From positions 1-6,415 of the forward strand of contig CAYQJS010000107.1 of the NCBI GenBank assembly GCA_964417895.1: a stretch of 6,415 nucleotides of DNA, in the 5' to 3' direction. Position 1 is the stretch's first letter. Every line of letters begins with the position of its first letter. Position numbers and translations under genes: made by a program. The DNA comes from CAYQJS01 sp964417895 (lineage in GTDB: Bacteria > Chloroflexota > UBA6077 > SHYK01). Positions 1 through 5,168 of the stretch are shown piece by piece. Under the pieces are notes generated by a model. It had not been told where the DNA came from, did not search any database, and saw nothing but the letters and a program-made list of their open reading frames with translations.

Positions 1-1127
1 TCGAAGGGATAACGGGCTAGCCCCCGCTGCTCGAGCTCGCGGAATGCCGTGTCGTCAGGGAGAACGAAGGTATCCGCGGGCGGAGCGAGGCCGTGCTGCA
101 GGGCCTCGCTCATACCCTGCCGATCGGTCGCATGCACCATCGCTCGCCGAACCCGCACGTCTCGCGCCCACGGAGCTCCGGCGTCCCTGAACTGGAGCCA
201 GACGCTGCGAATCCCGAACGGAACGAGAAGCGCGGTGCCGGCGTCGGGGCCCCTGGCGGTGCGGATCGCGACCAACTGGTCGGTATCGAATCGCGACCCC
301 ATGGGGATGACGTCCAGGTCGCCAGACAGCATTCCTGCAACCAGGGCGTTGACGTCGCCAACGTACGCGATGGTGATGCGATCGATCCTGGGCCTGCCGA
401 GCACATACTGATCGAACGCCTGGCCCTCGACGTAGCTACCGAGCTGCCAGCGGGCCAATTTGTAGGGGCCCAGCCCCACGAATTCGGTGGTCCAGTACGG
501 GCTGTTGACGAACGTGTGCTTGTCGCTGGCCTCATAGAGCTGCGTAAGCCGGTGGCGGGGCATGGCTGGGATATCGCTCGGCCCAGAGCCCCCAGCCAGA
601 AACGATGACTCCTTCCAATGGACCACGAGGGTGCGGGGATCGGGCGCCTGAATCTCCGAGACCAGCCTCCCCCACGCCGGGCGGGTGACGGGAACCTCGG
701 CATCGTTGACCACCTGGGCGCCGAAGGCGAAGTCCTCTGCTGCGAGGGGCGTGCCGTCGTGCCACCGGAGGTCGGGCCGAAGGCGCCAGGTGACCTCCAC
801 ACGGCCGTCGGGCAACGTGCTCCAGTCGCCGTCCGCGAGGCTGGGGACTTTCTCCGCCAGACGGGGCACAAGTCTTGCCTGCGGATCGTACACGGTGAGG
901 CTGGCGTGAAAGACCAGGAAATGCTCGAGTGAGCCGAACCCGCCCGGCGTTGCATAGTCGATCAGGCCGCCTTCCTTGGGCTCCTGAAACCCCTGCAGCG
1001 CGATCCGCAGGGTTTTCGGGGTACCCATCGCAGGTCCAGCGCTATCGGAAGTTGCGCGGGGGGAGCCACCGCCGGCGCATGCCGTCAACGCCATTCCGAC
1101 GATGCACATGATGCCCAGCCAGCTCAT
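1..1127 (-). CDS. ABC transporter substrate-binding lipoprotein, family 5 (partial, C-terminus cut by window edge)
   Basis: This is a solute-binding lipoprotein of a peptide/opine/nickel-type ABC importer (SBP_bac_5 family); it would sit outside the membrane and deliver ligand to a permease not present in this window. The first 375 codons are visible. A short signal peptide ends in a lipobox LTAC with the acylated Cys at residue 17, then a Gly/Ser/Pro-rich linker. Family landmarks are in order: WRLRPDLRWHDGTPL near 114-128 with AEDF following, GLGPYKLARW at 218-227, and DVRVRRAMVHATDR at 323-336. Full members are usually 500-600 residues, so about one third is missing beyond base 1. The ATG at 1125-1127 is chosen because AGGAG (complement of 1135-1139) lies 7 bases upstream and the lipobox follows directly. 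Oddity: the signal peptide n-region (MSWLG) has no positive charge. Ligand unknown; peptide binding is not implied, as this family also binds sugars, metals and small acids. Confidence 0.93.
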   Translation of the reverse strand, partial: MSWLGIMCIVGMALTACAGGGSPRATSDSAGPAMGTPKTLRIALQGFQEPKEGGLIDYATPGGFGSLEHFLVFHASLTVYDPQARLVPRLAEKVPSLADGDWSTLPDGRVEVTWRLRPDLRWHDGTPLAAEDFAFGAQVVNDAEVPVTRPAWGRLVSEIQAPDPRTLVVHWKESSFLAGGSGPSDIPAMPRHRLTQLYEASDKHTFVNSPYWTTEFVGLGPYKLARWQLGSYVEGQAFDQYVLGRPRIDRITIAYVGDVNALVAGMLSGDLDVIPMGSRFDTDQLVAIRTARGPDAGTALLVPFGIRSVWLQFRDAGAPWARDVRVRRAMVHATDRQGMSEALQHGLAPPADTFVLPDDTAFRELEQRGLARYPF

Positions 1128-1178
1128 GGTGCTTCTCCTGCCATGAGAATCCTCACCCTGATCGAAGCGAAGAGCCTG

Positions 1179-1197
1179 CCCTGAGCTTGCCGAAGGG
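1179..1197 (+). repeat. Degenerate REP-like hairpin A
   Basis: CCCT / AGGG arms enclose the loop GAGCTTGCCGA, which differs at two positions from the 11-base loop GAGCCTGTCGA of element B. The stem is only 4 bp. It lies 52 bases upstream of the SBP start codon and looks like an eroded relative of the next two elements. Confidence 0.6.
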
Positions 1198-1240
1198 TCC
1201 CCCGGGAGATGCCTCGCCGTCGGCTCCCGCGAAAAATACC

Positions 1241-1269
1241 GCTCGTCCTGAGCCTGTCGAAGGACGAGC
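1241..1269 (+). repeat. REP-like hairpin B (half of an inverted pair)
   Basis: Perfect 9-bp arms GCTCGTCCT and AGGACGAGC enclose the loop GAGCCTGTCGA. It forms an inverted pair with element C, 21 bases away, whose loop is the exact reverse complement. Such small palindromes occur in many copies between genes in various bacteria; only the local copies can be seen here. Confidence 0.8.
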
Positions 1270-1290
1270 CTGGGGGTCGGCAACCTTCGC

Positions 1291-1317
1291 CTCATGGTTC
1301 GACAGGCTCACCATGAG
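1291..1317 (-). repeat. REP-like hairpin C (other half of the inverted pair)
   Basis: Perfect 8-bp arms CTCATGGT and ACCATGAG enclose the loop TCGACAGGCTC, the exact reverse complement of the loop of element B. The stem sequence is unrelated to that of B, so only loop identity links the two. Together 1241-1317 resembles a REPIN (two REPs in inverted orientation). Confidence 0.8.
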
Positions 1318-1365
1318 CGGTTGTCATGGTCCAGGTGGGGCCGACACGCACATGTATTCCTCAGC

Positions 1366-1379
1366 ATGACACATGTCAT
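1366..1379. other. 14-base palindrome, possible operator
   Basis: ATGACA and TGTCAT are perfect inverted arms around a CA spacer. ACATGT inside it also occurs about 22 bases away near 1349-1354. It lies about 80 bases past the amidohydrolase stop and some 240 bases upstream of the SBP start. It could be a regulator site or chance; no adjacent promoter is evident. Confidence 0.3.
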
Positions 1380-1459
1380 TTACCTGTGGCGCGCACAAAG
1401 TCGCCCAGGAATTCGGTCTGGCTTCGTGTCAGCCCCCGTTACCAACGCTCCTGGGATGT

Positions 1460-2620
1460 TCAAAAGGTCGCTGCGGGGACCTGAATGTCGAAGAGCTCCG
1501 CGGCGTGGTCGAAGAGAACGCGCCTCTTGGTCGACTCCTTCACTCCCTCGAATACGTCGTCCAACTGACGGTCGACGCCCGGTCCCCACACCCCTTGTGG
1601 GTGCGGGAAGTCGCCACCCCAGAGGGCCGTTTCGGCCAGGCAGGCCGACGGCTCGTCCAGGAGCTGGACGCCCCAGGTATCCTCCTCGAACGTCAGGGCC
1701 ACATTGCGTTTGAAGTACTCGCTGGGGAGCATGCTCAGCTTCACGTCGTCGTGCGGCCGGTCCGACGTGGCCTGGCGCGGGTCATCCGCCCGCCCGATGC
1801 GGATCTGCCGATCCATCCAGTCGACGAAGAAGGGGACCCAGCCGATGCGTGTCTCGGCGAAGCAGAAGCGCAGGGCCGGGTAGCGCTCGAACACGCCGGC
1901 GAAGATGAGCTGGGCGATGGCGTGGCTCACGGTCATGGGGACGGCGGAAGCCCACGCGAGGCGCGCACCACGCCGCCTGGGAGCTGCGTTGGCCGGGCCG
2001 CCCGGCACGCTGAGGTGGCCGCAGATGCGGACGCCCGCCTCCGCGGCAACCCGCCAGGTCGGTTCCCACACCTCTTCGTACAGCGGGGCGCGGACATCCC
2101 AGTAGGGGAACTCGACCGCGTTCACGCCCTGGCTGGCCAGGCGCTCGATCTGGCCGGGGCACTCCTCGGGGAAGCGCGCCGTGACGTTGGGCAGAACCAA
2201 GACGCGGCCCCCGGTTGCGCGGCCCACCTCGAGGGCGAAGTCGTTGTAGGCCGCGTACACGGCCCTGAGCAGCTCTGGGTCCTCGATGATCTTCCAGGCC
2301 ACGCCGCCGAAGGTCACCGCGGCATACATCCCGCACTGGTCCATGTACTGGAGCAGAAGCTTGGGATTCGAGGGCGGAAGCGAGCCGTCCGGCGCCTCGA
2401 AGCCGCGATCGCGCAGGATCTTGAGCAGTGTCGCGTTGCTGGAGCCGTCGGCCGCCGCGCCGCGCAGCTCCCCTTCGAACTGCCAGAAAGAGCCGCGGTC
2501 GGTCTCGACCACACGGGGGCCGGCCTCGCGCAGCCTGGCGGGCAACCGGCGCTGCCAGGCATCGGCCGGCATCCAGAGCAGATCGAGGTGGTTGTCGGCG
2601 GAGATCAGGCTGTAAGTCAT
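1460..2620 (-). CDS. Amidohydrolase-2 family metal-dependent hydrolase/decarboxylase
   Basis: A 386-residue TIM-barrel enzyme of the amidohydrolase_2 (ACMSD/LigW-like) family, which hydrolyses or decarboxylates carboxylated rings and related acids using a bound metal. Visible landmarks: the N-terminal metal motif SADNHLD (D9, H11, D13), GHLSVPGG with H202, VSHAIAQLIFAGVFERYP with H233, FAETRIGWVPFF with E256, and the late WGGDFPHPQGVW with D337 and H340. The classical HxH is replaced by HxD, and the later His of the canonical family by E256. From memory, related environmental amidohydrolases show the same changes. The start is the ATG at 2618-2620, followed at once by the first metal motif; GAGGGA (complement of 2625-2630) lies 4 bases upstream. 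The frame stays open to 2851, but that stretch crosses a C/G-run repeat and is not family-like. No signal peptide is visible, so it is likely cytoplasmic. Substrate unknown. Confidence 0.93.
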   Translation of the reverse strand: MTYSLISADNHLDLLWMPADAWQRRLPARLREAGPRVVETDRGSFWQFEGELRGAAADGSSNATLLKILRDRGFEAPDGSLPPSNPKLLLQYMDQCGMYAAVTFGGVAWKIIEDPELLRAVYAAYNDFALEVGRATGGRVLVLPNVTARFPEECPGQIERLASQGVNAVEFPYWDVRAPLYEEVWEPTWRVAAEAGVRICGHLSVPGGPANAAPRRRGARLAWASAVPMTVSHAIAQLIFAGVFERYPALRFCFAETRIGWVPFFVDWMDRQIRIGRADDPRQATSDRPHDDVKLSMLPSEYFKRNVALTFEEDTWGVQLLDEPSACLAETALWGGDFPHPQGVWGPGVDRQLDDVFEGVKESTKRRVLFDHAAELFDIQVPAATF

Positions 2621-2631
2621 GGCGTCCCTCG

Positions 2632-2644
2632 AGAACGGCGTTCT
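2632..2644. promoter_or_regulatory. 13-base palindrome in the amidohydrolase leader
   Basis: AGAACG and CGTTCT are perfect arms around one G. It lies between the candidate -10 box and the Shine-Dalgarno sequence of the amidohydrolase gene, where a bound repressor would block transcription. It resembles Gram-positive-type LexA boxes (GAAC-N4-GTTC) but the spacer is one base short, so no regulator is assigned. Confidence 0.4.
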
Positions 2645-2646
2645 GA

Positions 2647-2663
2647 GCGGGATTGTATCCCGC
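2647..2663 (-). promoter_or_regulatory. Candidate amidohydrolase promoter: -10 box inside a palindrome
   Basis: On the minus strand TACAAT (complement of 2652-2657) is one mismatch from the -10 consensus and would start transcription about 25 bases before the ATG. It sits in the centre of the perfect inverted repeat GCGGGAT-ACA-ATCCCGC. No good -35 hexamer is found at 16-18 bases, so an activator or an alternative sigma factor may be involved, or the match may be chance. Confidence 0.45.
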
Positions 2664-2762
2664 GAGTACGCACGACCCTGTGCGCGGCTACAGACAGCTC
2701 GCCCGCGCGAGGTATTTGCGCCGCTGCACAGTTTGCCGGGGCGGCAGCTGCATCTGTCGTAG

Positions 2763-2839
2763 GTGGGCCGATTCCCACCGACATCGCCACCCTCTCCCCA
2801 ACCCTCCCCCTTGACGGGGGAGGGTTGGGGAGGGGGGTA
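2763..2839 (+). repeat. Composite intergenic repeat, copy 1
   Basis: It has three modules. First is GTGGGCCGATTCCCAC (2763-2778) with GTGGG/CCCAC arms. Second is GACATCGCCACC (2780-2791). Third is a long hairpin in which 2791-2810 pairs with 2816-2835 (20 bp, one T-G wobble) around the loop TTGAC. The same first two modules in the same order and orientation, followed by similar C/G-run hairpins, recur at 6302-6415. The hairpin could also act in transcription termination or mRNA end protection, but it has no T tract. Confidence 0.8.
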
Positions 2840-2920
2840 GGCCGCGAACACGGGAGCTGGCCCACTGGAGGCACCACGGGCCCACGAGGCCTACCTTTAG
2901 ATGGCCAGTTTCGCGGGCAC

Positions 2921-2956
2921 AAAAGCCGCCCCGGCGAAGCGGCCGGGGCGGCTTTT
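2921..2956 (-). terminator. Intrinsic terminator of the DHDPS/NahE-like gene (probably bidirectional)
   Basis: AAAAGCCGCCCCGGC pairs with GCCGGGGCGGCTTTT as a perfect 15-bp stem with a 6-base loop, starting 25 bases past the stop codon of the lyase gene. On the minus strand the stem ends in CTTTTG. The symmetric A and T runs would let it act in both directions. The T tract is short (four), but the stem is very strong. Confidence 0.8.
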
Positions 2957-2981
2957 CACACGTGTCGCTTCTTTGCCGAAC

Positions 2982-3956
2982 TCAGACGGGTAGTACGCCG
3001 CTCGCCTCGACCTCGGGGCGATACTTCTCACATACGGCGAGCCACTTCTCCGCGGCCTTCTTGGCGTGCTCTTCGGCCTTCGCCCGCGCCTCCGGGTCGC
3101 GCATCCCCCACGCAAACGGCGGTCGGACTTCACCGATGTTGATGTAGCCGGCGTAGGCATGAGATGTAATCTCGCCGTATCGGCCTTCGCCGCCGCCGCC
3201 AGCCGCCTGCATGTCCTTCATGACCGCCTTGGTCTTCGCGACGTCGCCCGCCTTAGCCGCGTTCCACGTTGCCAGCACCGGCCACGGGCCGCTCCATAGT
3301 TGGTGGTTCCACATGCCGGCCGCGCCCATCTCGATGTACGGGTAGGCCTGCATCGTGTTGCAGACGTGGGCGATGTGTCCGTCGATGATGTCGTGCAACC
3401 GGATGAACTCGGTCGGCCCGCGATGGCTGTCCTTCATGCACACGATGTTCGGGATCTTCACCAGCTCCGGGAAGGCCGACACCGGAATGTGCACTCGGTG
3501 GTTGGGCGGGTTGTGGTAGATCATGATCGAGATGTCCGGGAACAGCTCGGCCACTTCGCGGTACATGGTCGGGATGTCGCGAACAGGTAGCGGGTCGTAG
3601 TACGGGAGTCCGAGCAGCACGCCCTCGCCGCCCTGCTCTCGCACGAACTGCATGCGCTTGGTGATCTCCCGCGGGTTCGCCGTAGTCACGCCGAGCATGA
3701 GCGGGACCCGCTTGTTCACCGCCTGAATCGAGGTGACCACCGCGTCCTGCCATTCTTCCCACAGCAGGTTCCAGACCTGCCCGAAGGTGCCGGTGGTGGC
3801 GATCATGTGCACGCCATCCCGGATCGCCCGATCCAGGGCGTCGCTGAGGTTGTCCACGTCGATGGTGTGGAACGCATCCATGCGACCGGCGTCCTGGGTA
3901 GCAACCGCTGGGCTCATGGCACAGACACCGCCCAGTTCCTCGTGGGTGTAGGACAT
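2982..3956 (-). CDS. Dihydrodipicolinate synthase/NahE-type hydratase-aldolase family lyase
   Basis: A 324-residue class I aldolase of the DHDPS (DapA) superfamily, which handles pyruvate or related 2-oxo acids through a lysine Schiff base. Visible catalytic features are Lys175 in VCMKDSHRG, Tyr147 in IYHNP, and the substrate loop TTGTFGQ at 54-60. The loop GTFG followed by a WEEW motif, the segment GGVCAMSPAVATQD near the N-terminus, and a C-terminal VRPPFAW resemble trans-o-hydroxybenzylidenepyruvate hydratase-aldolases (NahE/PhdJ) more than lysine-biosynthetic DapA; this comparison is from memory. Start: the ATG at 3954-3956 has a very strong AAGGAGG, and starting at Met14 would remove the first barrel strand. 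Length is slightly above the usual 290-330 range midpoint and appears complete. Candidate role: retro-aldol cleavage releasing pyruvate from an aromatic side chain. It could instead be another DHDPS-family lyase; substrate unknown. It has its own terminator and candidate promoter. Confidence 0.93.
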   Translation of the reverse strand: MSYTHEELGGVCAMSPAVATQDAGRMDAFHTIDVDNLSDALDRAIRDGVHMIATTGTFGQVWNLLWEEWQDAVVTSIQAVNKRVPLMLGVTTANPREITKRMQFVREQGGEGVLLGLPYYDPLPVRDIPTMYREVAELFPDISIMIYHNPPNHRVHIPVSAFPELVKIPNIVCMKDSHRGPTEFIRLHDIIDGHIAHVCNTMQAYPYIEMGAAGMWNHQLWSGPWPVLATWNAAKAGDVAKTKAVMKDMQAAGGGGEGRYGEITSHAYAGYINIGEVRPPFAWGMRDPEARAKAEEHAKKAAEKWLAVCEKYRPEVEASGVLPV

Positions 3957-3963
3957 CGCGCTT

Positions 3964-3970
3964 CCTCCTT
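3964..3970 (-). promoter_or_regulatory. Strong Shine-Dalgarno site fixing the lyase start
   Basis: AAGGAGG on the minus strand lies 7 bases before the ATG at 3954-3956. It supports translation from Met1 rather than from the in-frame Met14. Confidence 0.85.
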
Positions 3971-3984
3971 CGTAGGTTAAGCCG

Positions 3985-3990
3985 AGTATA
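3985..3990 (-). promoter_or_regulatory. Candidate -10 box for the lyase gene
   Basis: TATACT on the minus strand is one mismatch from consensus, giving a leader of roughly 20 bases with the Shine-Dalgarno site inside it. The hexamer 17 bases upstream (TTCCAT) is a poor -35; a better TTCACA is 23 bases away, too far. The inverted repeat at 4015-4038 falls just upstream of the -35 position, where an activator could bind. Confidence 0.4.
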
Positions 3991-3994
3991 GCGC

Positions 3995-4080
3995 CGGCCG
4001 CTCTCCAATGGAATGTGAACGCTGTGACAGGCGTTCACGCCACCTTGCAGTGGTGGCCAGGCCACCTCGGGGAGCGGCCG
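3995..4080. other. Branched palindrome cluster between PAC2 and lyase genes
   Basis: Outer arms CGGCCGCTC (3995-4003) and GAGCGGCCG (4072-4080) are perfect 9-bp complements. They enclose GTGAACGC/GCGTTCAC (4015-4022 with 4031-4038, loop 8) and then two mutually exclusive hairpins: GCCACC/GGTGGC (4039-4044 with 4052-4057) or GGTGGCC/GGCCACC around one A (4052-4066). The whole could fold as a multi-branched stem. It begins 36 bases past the PAC2 stop and ends at the candidate -10 box of the lyase gene. No T tract is present, so it is not a standard terminator. Confidence 0.6.
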
Positions 4081-4116
4081 TGACGACCCCGAAGGCATGA
4101 CCTAATGCAGCGGTTC

Positions 4117-4992
4117 CTAGAGATCCCTCTTGAGCTCTCGCAGGAACTTCTCCATGTCGGGTGGGAGGTCCGTAATCAAGCCCGACTTAGGAGGTCCATA
4201 GAAGGCGTCGTATTGCGCTTCCAGCCCATGGACGTAGGCTCTGGTCTGGGGATCTGCAGCCATCGAGTTCTCGAGCTCCTGGTACTGGAGCTTGGCGCGC
4301 TGAGCAACTGCGGGGTCGGGCGTAAAGTCGTAGAAAGCGCCCAGGTGCTCCAGCATTCGGGCGGTCCCAGCGAAGTCCTCTTCGAACCGTGAGTAGTGGG
4401 GCAAGCGGACGACGAAAATGTTCGTAGCGGCGCCTGTCTCGGTGATTGCGTCCGTCAGGACGTTCATGACCGTTACCGGCCCCTCGTAGCGACGCTGTGC
4501 CTGCTCGAACTCCGGCATCATGCCCGGCCTAGGCTGGACCGGGCCGGCGCTGCCGGTGACGATCAGCGGGCGCGTATGGGGCACATCGTCGTACATGGAC
4601 TCCAACCGGCAGTACACGCTCACCCCGAAATACTTGAACAGCTTGACAATCGAGTCAAGGTAGTGCTCGGCCAGCGAGTGCGGCTCGAGCAGGTGAACGA
4701 AAAGCAGGTCCGGGCTGCCCTCGCGCTGGGCGTAGTAGACGACTGCGTTCGGGAAGGTCGTCTCCCTACGGTCGTTCACCTGGCGCGCCATGGGCCGGTA
4801 CCGCGTGAAGTCGAAGTACGTCCCCGGCTTCGCCAGCCTCGCCAGCTCTTGCGCCTGGAAGTGCCGCTCCATGAGCGCCAGGGACAGCGTACACACACTG
4901 CCGACGTCCACCCACGGACGGATCACAACGAGCGCATGCGGCTCATGCAGCGTGGGGATGGGCTCCTTGACGTCGAACGCCCCGATCCTCAT
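4117..4992 (-). CDS. PAC2 family protein
   Basis: A 291-residue protein of the PAC2 family (proteasome assembly chaperone 2-like fold), a group whose bacterial function is largely unknown. Features seen: the N-terminal strand-turn-helix LVVIRPWVDVGSVCTLSLAL (21-40), the DFTRYRP segment (61-67), the LLFVHLLEPH strand (97-106), and the hallmark DVPHTRPLIVTGSA (136-149) with a later PHYSRF (198-203). The C-terminal third is helical and charged. The ATG at 4990-4992 is chosen because homology begins immediately after it; the open frame runs to 5184, but that stretch is low-quality and overlaps the start of the divergent bicupin gene. No Shine-Dalgarno sequence precedes this ATG, and a TACGAT box ends 7 bases upstream, which would fit a leaderless mRNA. 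It has no metal or catalytic motif. Sitting between a lyase and a bicupin, it may be co-inherited with them, though its link to catabolism is unexplained. Confidence 0.88.
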   Translation of the reverse strand: MRIGAFDVKEPIPTLHEPHALVVIRPWVDVGSVCTLSLALMERHFQAQELARLAKPGTYFDFTRYRPMARQVNDRRETTFPNAVVYYAQREGSPDLLFVHLLEPHSLAEHYLDSIVKLFKYFGVSVYCRLESMYDDVPHTRPLIVTGSAGPVQPRPGMMPEFEQAQRRYEGPVTVMNVLTDAITETGAATNIFVVRLPHYSRFEEDFAGTARMLEHLGAFYDFTPDPAVAQRAKLQYQELENSMAADPQTRAYVHGLEAQYDAFYGPPKSGLITDLPPDMEKFLRELKRDL

Positions 4993-4999
4993 GCGCGCA

Positions 5000-5005
5000 A
5001 TCGTA
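5000..5005 (-). promoter_or_regulatory. Candidate -10 box for a leaderless PAC2 transcript
   Basis: TACGAT on the minus strand fits TANNNT and stands exactly 7 bases before the PAC2 ATG, so transcription would begin at the start codon. No Shine-Dalgarno sequence is present. The -35 candidate at 17 bases (TGGTCG) is weak. Confidence 0.4.
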
Positions 5006-5087
5006 CACACAACGGACGGGCTCGACCAGTCACCGTCATGAGACTGTCGTCGCGGACACGGCTCATCAGAATGTTGCTGACGGAGGC

Positions 5088-5116
5088 TTGCAATTGGTGA
5101 GCAACGTCCGTACCTT
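5088..5116 (+). promoter_or_regulatory. Candidate promoter of the bicupin gene
   Basis: TTGCAA (5088-5093) and TACCTT (5111-5116) are separated by exactly 17 bases and would give a leader of about 45 bases. Inverted arms TTGC/GCAA (5088-5091, 5101-5104) and GTTGCT/AGCAAC (5073-5078, 5100-5105) overlap the -35, which could be an operator. The -10 matches consensus at only three positions. Confidence 0.4.
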
Positions 5117-5168
5117 GTGAGCTGCGGATTCGTCGCCTTCGGTTCAGAAAAAGGAGGATCCCCAGAAA

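Larger units (their letters stand above)
1128..1459. other. Non-coding repeat island between amidohydrolase and SBP genes
   Basis: These 332 bases contain no credible gene. They hold three REP-like hairpins (1179-1197, 1241-1269, 1291-1317), a 14-base palindrome (1366-1379), and otherwise unassigned sequence. The SBP gene starts at the low-coordinate end and the amidohydrolase stops at the high-coordinate end, so any SBP promoter must lie here or further upstream; I see no convincing -35/-10 pair. No T-rich terminator follows the amidohydrolase stop, so read-through into the SBP gene is possible. Confidence 0.7.
2621..2981. other. Non-coding region between the lyase and amidohydrolase genes
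   Basis: These 361 bases hold, in order, the amidohydrolase promoter and palindromes (2632-2663), about 100 bases without recognised signals, one composite repeat copy (2763-2839), about 80 bases with nothing I recognise, and the terminator of the lyase gene (2921-2956). Both flanking genes are on the minus strand, and the terminator plus promoter argue that they are separate transcription units. Confidence 0.65.

Noticed and set aside
110..955. A 281-codon minus-strand frame overlapping the SBP gene
   Set aside because: It is out of frame with the SBP reading that starts at 1127, which carries the lipobox and all family motifs; this one is rich in Ser, Arg and Pro with no domain.
1179..1317. 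CRISPR array
   Set aside because: The elements are alternately oriented palindromes with differing stems and irregular spacing, not direct repeats with uniform spacers, and no cas gene is present.
2632..2644. LexA-type SOS box
   Set aside because: GAAC and GTTC are present but separated by three bases instead of four, and an amidohydrolase is not an SOS gene.
2621..2851. Longer amidohydrolase start at 2851
   Set aside because: The extra 77 residues would encode the C/G-run repeat hairpin and show no family similarity; the metal motif begins right after the ATG at 2620.
1373..3142. A 589-codon open frame on the plus strand opposite the amidohydrolase
   Set aside because: It is antisense to a clear enzyme gene, runs through repeats, a terminator and into the lyase gene, and its translation is Arg/Gly/Pro/Ala-rich without any domain; long antisense frames are expected at this GC.
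4023..4038. CRP/FNR-type site (TGTGA...TCAC)
   Set aside because: The spacing is one base off and the real symmetry is the GTGAACGC/GCGTTCAC repeat, so the CRP-like match is probably fortuitous.
4396..5100. A 234-codon plus-strand frame opposite the PAC2 gene
   Set aside because: Antisense shadow; Arg-rich translation and no motif, while the minus strand has the clear PAC2 hallmark.
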